From Reticulitermes speratus (taxonomy: Eukaryota > Arthropoda > Insecta > Blattodea > Rhinotermitidae), in the NCBI GenBank assembly GCA_021186555.1, contig JAJKFL010000002.1, forward strand, positions 30,296,001-30,360,000: a stretch of 64,000 nt of DNA, in the 5' to 3' direction. Both the position numbers and the translations under genes were made by a program. Within the stretch, counting starts at the first letter, position 1. Every line of letters starts with the position of its first letter. The notes below the pieces were generated by a model. The model was not told the origin of the DNA. It did not search any database and worked only from the letters and a program-made list of their open reading frames with translations. Shown piece by piece: positions 47,024 through 58,700 of the stretch.

Positions 47024-48804
47024 AAACTTTGCTGTTCTATATTGTATATCCTTAACTCATATTTTCAGTAATCATGCCACATGATCATCTGTTTGTTCAA
47101 ATTCTTTGTTAGTATTTTGGTATATAAAGTAATCATATCTCCACCCAAATTGGAGATTAAAATTTGGACTCGGTTTGATTGATCATAAAAAAAATTGGGA
47201 AATTTTGAGTAGTGAGAAACAAGAGTGTTTCATTTGTCACCCTAATACTGTGATTCTGTTTTGAGGTGGTAAATATTCAAAATACATGAAAAATCATATT
47301 ACTTGTACATATTTAAAAAAAATAGGTGTCAATCTTGCTTGAAATATAATGAACACAAGGGAAAAGGTGGAAATTAAAATCGGAGATACGGCCTGCATAG
47401 TGAGAGGTAATAATTTTTTTACTAACAAAAGCAAAGTTAACAATTCTTGATCAGCTGATTATTCTGTTTTTATTTTCTGACAGAAGCTTCAGTTATCTGT
47501 TGCTGCAGGAATTTGTACTGCAATATCTAGTGTCAATATAACATATCAGTTGAATGACATTCCATGTCCACTTGGCTGGTAAAATGTGCAACAAATACAT
47601 AAGTATATGTGCACAATTTTTTTGCTGTGACATACGGACTTGAGTTGAAGTATATGAAACTGATGGAAGAAACTCTTCAAGCATATTAGATTAAGTGAAG
47701 GAACTTGGGGGTTACACTTTCCTTGATGTGTGTGCGTGCACACATCCATGCATGTGTGCCTGCATGTGCATGAATCACTAAAAATAGTCAAATGTTAAAG
47801 TTATAGATAAGCTAGAAAAATGTTACTGTATATAAAGTTTCTGTTTCATCTATACAACAAAAGTCAAGCACTTAATCAAGCACTTAAAATTTTCTTAGTC
47901 CAAGACTGGAAGCGGGGTAAGCAAAGAGCTGCTATGATAATTCCAATCATTCATAATTACCTTGTATTTGTTTATAGGTGCCATTTCTGTACCATCCGGC
48001 ATTTGTTTATGCCAGATACACATTAAGCAAAAACACAATATTTGTGAGGGTGTATAAATGTTAATAACTCCTGCAAGGCGTCTGACTAGTTTCCATGACA
48101 AAGTGAATGTCAAGACTGTACTTTGCTTGGACACATGTATTCATTTGTAGACAAGTGGGTAGGAGAGCAGCATAGAAGTGAAGGCGAGATATGCCAATTT
48201 AAGTCGTACTGGCATCAGTTTCTTTTTGCATTCACACAAATATGCATTTTAACTGTGCAGTTGTACAAAGTGAGCAAAAATTGCCTCTCCATCTCTGCAA
48301 GACCAGTGCTGCACTGTGCTGGAACTGGTAAAATCCCATACATAAAACTCTTTTGGTGGAATATGTGACCCCTGTGACATAGAACCAATCACCTCCATTT
48401 CTGCACTCTTTGCAAAGTACTGTACATTGTAACATCCACTCTACCCTATGTCCTACTTCTGACAGGTGCAAAAGTACTGTTCGCTCATGTTTATTTGGCC
48501 ATATGTTTCAAAAGAAATTTGTGCTGCTACCACGGAAACAGGTAATTTGTTATTATTTCATGATTTGTAGTTAATTTGTATTCTGATTTAAATATTATCT
48601 TTTCATATGTGACTGTAGACCAGTTTATTTGCAAAAGACATGTACTTTGAAGTCATACATTTAGAAAAGTAAAATTAAAAAAATTAAAAGCTGCAACAAA
48701 AAAAAAATTACAGCCATACCAAGAGAAACTGAATCCCATTGACTATTTAACGTAGAAACTGCTGAATAATAGTCACAAAATCTATTCATACTACCAACAT
48801 CCCA
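47024..48804. other. Intergenic, no gene recognised
   Basis: Short open frames on both strands lack motifs. No repeat family was recognised. Confidence 0.4.
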
Positions 48805-48838
48805 ACACCACACCCACCAACTGTGGTGGTTGTGGTGT
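48805..48838. repeat. Short perfect-loop hairpin
   Basis: 'acaccacacccacca' and 'tggtggttgtggtgt' are inverse copies (15 bp, one mismatch) separated by 4 bases. Confidence 0.7.
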
Positions 48839-48935
48839 ATAGTTCCTCCGAAATTGTGTTATTTTTACCATACTACACGGCGTCACATGACAGTGCAATC
48901 TTAATGGTCAGTACTGTGAAGCCCTCAAATCTATA
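48839..48935 (-). repeat. GAAAC-hairpin family fragment
   Basis: Plus strand reads 'gttcctccgaaattgtg' then 'catactacacggcgtcacatgaca', the inverse of the family's 'gggatgtgacgccgtgtagtatgg' block. Confidence 0.45.
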
Positions 48936-49410
48936 ATTATTTTTATTCTTGTGTGCATCTTTGATCCAGTGAGTCCTTACGTTATACTAACACATCTATA
49001 GTACCGTTATTTCGACACGTTGGGAACAAATTAGCCAGTGAAGCGGAGTGAAGAAGGTATGCCTCAGTTACTCCGCTGCGAAAACCTAATAATTCTCAAA
49101 GTAAGTAAGTAATTAAGTCAGTAATTAAAGTATGTAGTGTGCTAATAGTTTTTCAGATAAACACTGCCACAACTGCACTCTCCATAATTATGATGATGTT
49201 TATTAGAATAAATGAAAATATGTAAAATTAGAAGTTATATAAGAAAATTAGAAGTAAAATTTATAATTTGCTTTCGAAAATCGGGGGATTTAAGAAGGAA
49301 GAAAATACCATTAATTAAATCGCCCTTATAATTAGAGGCTGAAAGTTCTATGTTGAGAAATTTGTGATAGAAACGACATTATTTATTTTTTTTTACCATG
49401 GGAGGCGCCA

Positions 49411-51686
49411 CTGATGTTTGAAACAGGCCTTATATTGTACAAATTAGACGAACCGCCAAACTAAAAGTTTATTAGCCCACCTGACGCCATTCTTATTTAC
49501 AGTACGTAAGAACTATGATGTTTGAAACAGGCCTTATATTGAACAAATTAGACGAACCGCCAAACTAAAAGTTTATTAGCCCACCTGACGCCATTCTTAT
49601 TTACAGTACGTAAGAACTATGATGTTTGAAACAGGCCTTATATTGAACAAATTAGACGAACCGCCAAACTAAAAGTTTATTAGCCCACCTGACGCCATTC
49701 TTATTTACAGTACGTAAGAACTATGATGTTTGAAACAGGCCTTATATTGAACAAATTAGACGAACCGCCAAACTAAAAGTTATTAGCCCACCTGACGCAT
49801 TCTTATTTACAGTACGTAAAACTATGATGTTTGAAACAGGCCTTATATTGAACAAATTAGACGACCGCCAAACTAAAGTTATTAGCCCACTGACGCCATT
49901 CTTATTTACAGTACGTAAGAACTATGATGTTTGAAACAGGCTTATATTGACAAATTAGACGAACCGCCAAACTAAAAGTTATTAGCCACCTGACCCATTC
50001 TTATTTACAGTACGTAAGAACTATGATGTTTGAAACAGGCTTATATTGTACAAATTAGACGAACCGCCAAACTAAAAGTTCATTAGCCCACCTGACGCCA
50101 TTCTTATTTACAGTACGTAAGAACTATGATGTTTGAAACAGGCCTTATATTGAACAAATTAGACGAACCGCCAAACTAAAAGTTCATTAGCCCACCTGAC
50201 GCCATTCTTATTTACAGTACGTAAGAACTATGATGTTTGAAACAGGCCTTATATTGACAAATTAGACGAACCGCCAAACTAAAAGTTATTAGCCCACCTG
50301 ACGCCATTCTTATTTACAGTACGTAAGAACTATGATGTTTGAAACAGGCCTTATATTGTACAAATTAGACGAACCGCCAAACTAAAAGTTCATTAGCCCA
50401 CCTGACGCCATTCTTATTTACAGTACGTAAGAACTATGATGTTTGAAACAGGCCTTATATTGAACAAATTAGACGAACCGCCAAACTAAAAGTTTATTAG
50501 CCCACCTGACGCCATTCTTATTTACAGTACGTAAGAACTATGATGTTTGAAACAGGCCTTATATTGAACAAATTAGACGAACCGCCAAACTAAAAGTTTA
50601 TTAGCCCACCTGACGCCATTCTTATTTACAGTACGTAAGAACTATGATGTTTGAAACAGGCCTTATATTGAACAAATTAGACGAACCGCCAAACTAAAAG
50701 TTCATTAGCCCACCTGACGCCATTCTTATTTACAGTACGTAAGAACTATGATGTTTGAAACAGGCCTTATATTGATACAAATTAGACGAACCGCCAAACT
50801 AAAAGTTATTAGCCCACCTGACGCCATTCTTATTTACAGTACGTAAGAACTATGATGTTTGAAACAGGCCTTATATTGACAAATTAGACGAACCGCCAAA
50901 CTAAAAGTTTATTAGCCCACCTGACGCCATTCTTATTTACAGTACGTAAGAACTATGATGTTTGAAACAGGCCTTATATTGAACAAATTAGACGAACCGC
51001 CAAACTAAAAGTTCATTAGCCCACCTGACGCCATTCTTATTTCAGTACGTAAGAACTATGATGTTTGTAAACAGTGCCTTAAGTGAAAAATTGACAACGC
51101 CAAACTAAAAGTTCATTAGCCACCTTGACGCCATTCTTATTTACAGTCAGTAAGAACTATATGTTGAAACAGGCCTTATATTGATACGAACATTAGACGA
51201 ACGCCAAACTAAAAGTTTTTAGCCCACCTGACATCTTATTTACAGTCGTAAGAACTATGATGTTTGAAATCAGGCTTAATATTTGTACAAGTTTTAGTCG
51301 AACCGCCAAACTAAAGTTTATTAGCCCAAGACTGCCATTCTTATTTACGTACGTCAAGAACTATGAATAGTTTGAAACAGCCTTATATTGTACAAATTAG
51401 ACGAACCGCCAAACTAAAAGTTCATTAGCCCACCTGACGCCATTCTTATTTACAGTTACGTAAGAACTATGATTTGAAACAAGGCCTTATATTGTACAAA
51501 TTTGAGACGAACCGCCAAACTAAAAGTTCATTAGCCCACCTGACGCCATTCTTATTTACAGTACGTAAGAACTATGATGTTTGAAACAGGCTTTATATTG
51601 AACAAATTAGACGAACCGCCAAACTAAAAGTTCATTAGCCCACCTGACGCCATTCTTATTCGCAGTACGTAAGAACTATGATGTTT
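49411..51686. repeat. ~104-bp satellite array, about 22 copies
   Basis: Unit (about 104 bp) contains 'gtttgaaacaggccttatat', 'acaaattagacgaaccgcc', 'aaactaaaagtt', 'attagcccacctgacgccat' and 'tcttatttacagtacgtaag'. Most copies are nearly identical, differing by one-base deletions and by 'gttta' versus 'gttca' and 'gaaca' versus 'gtaca' variants. Copies at about 51040-51500 are much more divergent, with many small indels. The short inter-copy distances imply recent homogenisation of the rest. Confidence 0.97.
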
Positions 51687-53459
51687 TCATATACGTCGAC
51701 ATTGTGATAAACATACTTCGCTTTCATAAAAACCTGAAATGTGTTTTAACTTGCAATATTAAGCGTGCTCTTCCTAAACATTCCCACCCAGTATGTATCA
51801 TTAGATAATCCCAGGCGTGCAATTCGTATTATGAAGTGCTTATGAGCTCATTGTCGCCTCATATAATCAATAATGTCTTTCTTTATTTTTAATATGACTG
51901 TTACAAACGCGTTCATTATGTTGTTATGAGTTCGATAATACTCAATAGATCCAGAGGAAATATCCTTGTCTGCTTGTTTTCAGTTCGAGACGTCAATATG
52001 CAGTTTACTGGGACGCGTTGTGGGCTTTTCTACGTGTTTATCACATGTAAAACTGAGAAGAGGAAAACGTATCTTGGACTTTTTAACCTAACATAAAAGC
52101 ATCCTTTTTAGAACTGTAGCATATAATGTTATTAGTATAACAGACAACTAACCTCATATGAAATAACTTATTTTGCTGCTCTGGTTGGGAGTAGCTGAAG
52201 GCTAAAGTGTCGAACATGGACCTCATCCTGAGCCAGATGTGTAAGGTCTAAACTCTTACTCTCCATTTCCTTGAGATCCATTTCAATATTATCTTAAATG
52301 TTTGTACAGGTCTTTCAAGTGATCTATCCCCCTTAGTATTTCCACACCGAAGTAGTTTGCATTTCTCTTTCCCATACGTGCTACAGGTCCCAACCAACTC
52401 GTCTTCATTGAGATGATCGGTCTGTTTAATAAAAAGTGCAAATTGTGAAGCTCATCATTGTGCAGTACTTCCAGCCTCCTGTAGCTTTCTTCCTCTTAGG
52501 TCCAAATATTCAACTCATCACACTCTTCTGAGTTACCACTAGTCTATGTTCTTCGCTCAAATACACACAACACTCATAATATTCCCCCATTTTATGTACA
52601 AATAATTATAAGAACAGATTCCATAATTGTAATATATATCACAATGTAAAAATCACATGAACACACTCACACTCGCACTCAAACGTCTCGATGTTATCAT
52701 TTAATGCTTCGTAATTTTCTATACAGAATCATAAAACGGGTTTCCACAGTTTTGGAACATAACACAGTGCAAAATTCTGTACCCTTGAGCCCATGTACAA
52801 AGACGCTAGTGTTGCTTGCCTAAATACTTCGTAAACAAGAAGTTTCTATTTATGTTACAGATGTACAATATATACGTACATGTCAATTTGTAATGAAAAT
52901 TGTTACTTCATTGAGGTTCTTCGTTGATAAACTTGCATAATTTGAAGGGGAACATATGGTTAGCCACAGTGATAGCCTAGGTCGCAGTAGCAATTGATTT
53001 TTACTCGTCTGCAGTTATAAATTTAAAAGTACTCTCATTCTTCATTCGAAAACAAACTTAATGAATACAATGAAATGTGTACATGTAACAAAGCAACTTT
53101 TATTCAAAACGTATGGACCCCGTTAAAAAAACAACGTTTATCTATAATTCGTATTCATCACGTAGCTCTTAACACAGTGTGATCTAAACATATTTTATAG
53201 GCGTTTCGATTTGTCAGAGTTTAGGAAAATGTATCCAATATTACAAAGTGGTTGAGATAAGAAATTTCATGTTCAATAAGTGACGTCTGATAGTATCTTT
53301 CATATGTTCAGGTGCCTTGTTTCTTATGATGATGACTTGTCAAAGTGGAGTGATCTGGGTGTTTACTATTGTACTAATTCACGCAGAGCAACAAGCACAG
53401 CTCAAGAAGGAAAACCAGTCTTGAAAACATAAAAAGAAGCAGTGTGATTCACCATAAGT
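51687..53459. other. Intergenic between satellite and receptor gene
   Basis: Holds a LINE tail remnant at 52190-52600. The rest is AT-rich without recognised features. The promoter of the receptor gene should lie near the 3' end of this region but no motif stands out. Confidence 0.4.
52190..52600 (-). mobile_element. LINE tail remnant
   Basis: Minus-strand reading in broken frames gives 'LEVLHNDELHNLHFLLN' and 'MKTSWLGPVARMGKRN', matching the 'LhneELhdLy.. ..rr.rWaGHvaRMg' tail common after arthropod LINE RTs. The same family as 30740-31160 is likely. Confidence 0.6.
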
Positions 53460-53676
53460 ATGACGCAGGATTGTAAACTTTCGTACATAAAAGTTTATCC
53501 AGTTCAAAGAACGTATCAGAATTCTGTATTCTCTAGAAATTCAGGAAAATTGCCTATAACAGATGACGATTCAAGCCCGTCGACTTTGAGGAATGAAGAG
53601 TACCACAACCAAATCAAACCAATGATGAATATGCTGCGTCTGTTAGGATTACTTCCCCTTGAAATGTCGTCAGACG
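53460..53676 (+). CDS. Gustatory receptor, exon 1
   Basis: ATG at 53460, 72 codons plus one base, strong donor GTAAGT at 53677. Hydrophilic cytoplasmic N-terminus (about 50 residues) ending in 'NEEYHNQIKPMMNMLRLLG' and 'LLPLEMSSD'. The trailing G joins GC of exon 2 to make Gly. Confidence 0.75.
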
Positions 53677-55670
53677 GTAAGTTTGTGGTTGGAATGTTAC
53701 GTACCTAATTGTTAATACTGGTGAATTTGATGGGTTGATGGTGTTTCTGATGGGAGAAATAATTTGAAAGGGCAGTCACACTGCGTGAAATAGCGGTGAA
53801 TTCATCTATGACCATTATATAAGTAAATGAGTGACTGATGAATGTGAATCGCCTATACTCAAGCCTATTCAAATTGACCTTCCCAAAGTTCATCGTGACA
53901 AACAGTATCATTTTGGCCATCAAGTTTTTAATGGTAATCCATTTGACCGTCATGTGTTGAGTTGCTGTAATACAGGGCTCGCCAAACTGTCTTCGGTAGG
54001 AAGCAACTGGAAGAATCTTATAATTTGTAGTTGGTGTCATAAAAATCTAGCGGAAAACGAATGCAGTTTTAAATACATTACTAATAGCTTTCATGCTTTT
54101 GTTAAAAAATAACCTAAATACGTTTCAAAACTTTTTTGGAACAAAATATCCCACAGTAAATAGATAATGAATAACAAATGCCTTTAGAAATTTCAGGTTC
54201 TCTCAGCGGTGTTGATGAAGTTTCAAGTTATCTGAGGTGTAACTTCATGTCGGTTGGTAAGCAGGTACCGATTTTACGAAGGATCATGGAACCTTTATTT
54301 CAGGGTCAAGCAGCTAAGAAATGCATCTTCTTGGACTTATTGAAGAGAATAAGCCGATAATTATGTAAGACAACACCAACAATATATACAATATTATTAT
54401 ATATAATTTACAATTAAACTATTACAACTTTAAAATGTTTCGACCCTCTTCGGGTCATCTCCAGAGGGTGCACAACAATTATGTGTGTAAAACATAGATC
54501 TTATTAAATAAATTGGGCTAAAATTAGGTTTCGATATATCCTGCTTACAGTTGCACCTTACACAAGCTGCTTGTATGATATGAACTTTTGTAATCCTATA
54601 CATTTATAAGAACTACCGCATACGGAATACTTCATCAAATTTATGTTTCTACTACAACCTCAAGCCATCCAACAATATCGAAACCTTATTTTAGCCTGAT
54701 TTATATAAGCAAAATCTATGTTTTATTCATATAATTGATGTGCACTTCCTGAAGATGACCGGAAGATGGAGTAGTCATATTTTAACTGTAAATTATGTAT
54801 AATAATATTGTGCATTTGATTGGTGTTGTCTTATATAGTTATCAATCAATGCACCGATATGAATAACATAAAATAAGCCGATACTTTGTAAAGGCTAAGG
54901 AAGAAATATAGTGGCTGTAATTGACGAGTTAAGGAAAGGTCTATTAGTAATGTGCTTTCCAATAAAGATAAAGATTTAGGAATAACACCCATTCTACTTT
55001 CTGACAGAATAATACAAGATAATTAACACTATATTCATAATTTGCCACACTTAAAAGTTAAAGGGCTAAACCCTACAATTTTCTCGATAAAAGTTCTACA
55101 TTCCAAACATAACATTATCTCAAAGTCACTAGGTATAAAAGTGCTAAGTGTATTGTGAAATGTCTGAATGTGCGAGATGCTGCCCAGTTCGCCTGCTGAA
55201 GGAACACAACGTGATACCCGGAAGAGTGTGAATATTTACCGCAGTCGAAATTATTTGAAATTCTGCACCTTGTTACAAATATTGTGTAATGCACACTTTA
55301 ACGTGTTATTCACATTGTACCAGATATATAAAGTATTATTTGTGTCAATTTTTATGTAAAACCTTTGATTGGGCCCAACTCTTTTTGATACAATTAAATA
55401 TCTCCCTGATGACAACTTTAAGGTCGAAATGTGTAGGAGAGAACTATAAAAAACTATGCTTGACGTACTGAAATGAAATGTGCTGTGATGACATGTAGAA
55501 ATTTTCGTGGAAATTCTAAAAAATTTCTGAGACATCCTGGGTGCCCGCGGACAAGGGGTTAGCGATCCCTAATCTAACAAATTATAAAAGTTTAAATTAA
55601 CTTCTCTAATGCTAAATGGCCTTCTCATCTCTTTTCGGAAAATGCATTCAGTATTTTGCTTCTTGTTCCC

Positions 55671-55712
<42 letters not shown>

Positions 55713-58700
55713 CGTCTGTACAAGGCATTTAAAATTATATACCTGAATAAAACCATGTTTTTAGAGTATATAGTGTTGCAACTATGCTGTGGTTACAATT
55801 TATGGTACATGTAATGTTATTTCCCGTGTTGATTGTTTTATACTTTTACATTAGTACTTTCCGAAGCGCGTGTGCAGTGACCTATATGGCTGTTTTCTGT
55901 AGTTCCTTGGTTTTATGTTTTCCCGGTATGTTGCTCAGGTATTTTCTGAATGATTTTGAGATGGTTGCAGTTGCACCTATTATTGCTGGTATCACTTTCC
56001 ATTTTACGTTCCACATGCGCTGTATTTGTGTTGTAAGATTATTTATTATGAATATTATTATTATGAATATTATTATTATTGTGCTCTATAGTGTCTATGT
56101 CTATGTATATGTGAACCCTAGGTCCTCAACTAATTAATATGCTACTTCTTATGATGACTATATTTACTTTCTTTGGATAGGATTTCATTGCACTAACATA
56201 ACGTAACATAACATAACATAACATAACAACATAACATAATACAACAACATAACGTAACAACATAACGCAACATAACATGACCCAGCCTTACATTTTATAG
56301 TTATTAAATTTGCATGAGGCTAAAATTCAGTTATGTCCTTTGTCACACTCGGAAAGGAACTGGCATTTCGCACGTGGTCATTAAAGTTTCGAGGCCAAAT
56401 TGACTTTTGCCCCACACAATGAACAAACACTAGCACCCACACCTGCTCATTATGCTTTTAATCGTCTGTAGTTTATAGCTGATGTAAAATATTAAAGATG
56501 TGTTATAATATCATTATTGACGACTTGACCTGCGTGATGTGTAGATCAAACCATTTTTAGGTTCAGCAGAAGGCGGGTGCTCCAACAAATACACGTGATC
56601 TAGACATAAGACGGATTTTATGTTATAAATTTTGTATCTGTAAATTAGATTTATGTTCTCATACTCAAAAACATGAAGGCTGACTATGATTACGTTATGC
56701 ATTGCAGGCGTTCCAGAATTTAGATTTTTCTCACCTATCATGGCCTTCTCTGCTTGCATGTGCTTCATCAAGGTGTTTACTGCATATACCGCCTTATGTA
56801 CTGTCGTGTTACCAAGCATCACCCGGAAACATGATTTCTTATCCACTGTATTCAGCTGGTTGTCTATACTTAGTGCTTTTGTCTGTACGGTATCGCCTAT
56901 TTTGATGTGGCTAGACAGTCACAAATTTAGTCTGCACATCAAAAAGTGGCTTCAGTTTCAGGTAACAAATAATTGTGTATTTATGGTTATAGTTATTTGA
57001 GATAGGTATAAAAATGAAACAAGTTACCGGCAAGTTACCGCATTTCAGTCTTGCACTGCTGGTGCACTAACTGAATAAAGTCTGTTCTAGTCGAATCGAG
57101 TTTGGTTTACTAATAACCTGAGTCAGTCTTACTTCGGCTAGTGTGCCCGTAGTCTTAGGGTCTGACTTCTTGGATCTTTTAGTGCTCTCTCCGAAATTAT
57201 AACATAAATTTATAGAGTTTTGGGCATGCTGAGCAGTAGCAAATCCTGATCCGTAGGTCGGGTGCAGCGGAAGGGTACACAGTGCAGCATTTACCGTTTC
57301 GCCAGACCTAAACCCAGGACCAAGATTCGCCACTGATCCTGGAGACAAAAAACCTTGTGTATATCAAAATTAGCCTAATCAATTTATACACCTTTCTGTA
57401 ACGAAGAGAGCCCTAATATTTACAATAAGCGGCGGCTCTAAATAGAAGTGTCAGTGTTATGAACGTAGGCTAATCTTTTGTCTGTTTCATCAATGAAGAC
57501 CTATTGCTTAAGAGAATAATTCTTTAATATCTTTGTAATTTCTGTCATTACATACATTCCACATTCTCTCCTCCAGCAAATTTCGGAACTGTCCAGTCTA
57601 GGTTCCATTCCAAATTACCGTGTATATTATCTAATCTGCATAGGTCAGCGTGTTTCTTTTATATACAGTACATTTCCAGGATACAAAAGTCTTGAAGAAA
57701 TTGTATAAAGAGGAAAATGCATGCTTTGTACTGTTCACTTAATATTATTAGTGTGATGCAATGAAGAAGGATGAGATTAATGCAGAATGTAGCGCGTATA
57801 AAGAAGATGAAAATTACACGCAACGTTTCAGTGGAAACTCTTCAGGGAAGAAAGAACCCACTTTTTATTTCTAATCGTAGATAGGATAGGTGAAATAAGA
57901 TGTGAAGTTAAGGTATGAATCCCTTTAGCTCACAAGAGGCTTCAGGTTTGGACTGTTGTAACTCGGTCATGAAATGTCGCTTCCCATTAAAAGCGGGTGC
58001 TTCATTACTGTGTGAGCCACTAGTAAATTATCAAGAAAGCTATGCTCAAAGGAGCTGGTGTATTTTTGCGTCTGTGTTTTAAATTAGTGCGTTATACAGA
58101 GATTATATTTGCTTGGAAGTCTCTGTTGAGGATTACGGTAGAGTCTTCTGCCGTGTTTTGCACAAGCCATGCATTATGCCTCTCTGTGTCAGCGCAGATA
58201 TTCCTCGCTATGTAGGCCTATGTGAATAACTCATGAGCAGTAACTGCTGCAGACACAAACAGCCAGAGGCTCTATAAATATGTTTCTTTTTAATAGACAT
58301 GATTGCTTCATCCACAGTATCCAAGTTTATTGTGATGTTCTGTTACTTTTTCCTACACACAGGATCTGTACCGCAAGGTTACGAGGCAGCACCTGATTTT
58401 GGCTGCCAGAAAGAGGTCCTTTATTAGTTCTGTCGCCAATATGTTAGTAGGAATTGCTGCAACCACCTCCACGCTTACTGCCCCCATCAGTCAAGTATGG
58501 GCGATGCCATTCACTTTCTTCCTATGTACGACAATGGGTGCTTTCGGAATTTACTGTGTGGGCTCATATCGCACGCTAACCATCGCTGGACAGAAACTCG
58601 CCTTGTCGCTTAAGGTACGTAAAGTCTACATTTAAACCTTTTGCGTCACATTTTCATTTCCTATATTCAGTTTCTTCCCACTTTACTGCAGCATATATTC

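Larger units (their letters stand above)
53677..56707 (+). other. Receptor intron 1
   Basis: A 3.03-kb intron containing a hairpin-family copy (54196-54340), a large foldback (54363-54836), a CTGATGA-bearing segment (55406-55430), an ATT microsatellite (55672-55709) and an ACATA-rich simple repeat (56205-56280). The hydrophobic open frame at 55784-56137 has no good splice sites and is not needed for the model. Confidence 0.55.

Noticed and set aside
49411..51686. CRISPR-like array
   Set aside because: Direct tandem units without unique spacers, in a eukaryotic context with introns and SINEs.
53705..54040. 111-codon minus-strand frame
   Set aside because: Lies in receptor intron 1 with no motif; chance open frame.
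55784..56137. Hydrophobic 117-codon frame upstream of receptor exon 2
   Set aside because: Looks membrane-like, but exon 1 at 53460 joins exon 2 exactly by phase, and this frame has no fitting splice sites. Its tail is simple repeat.
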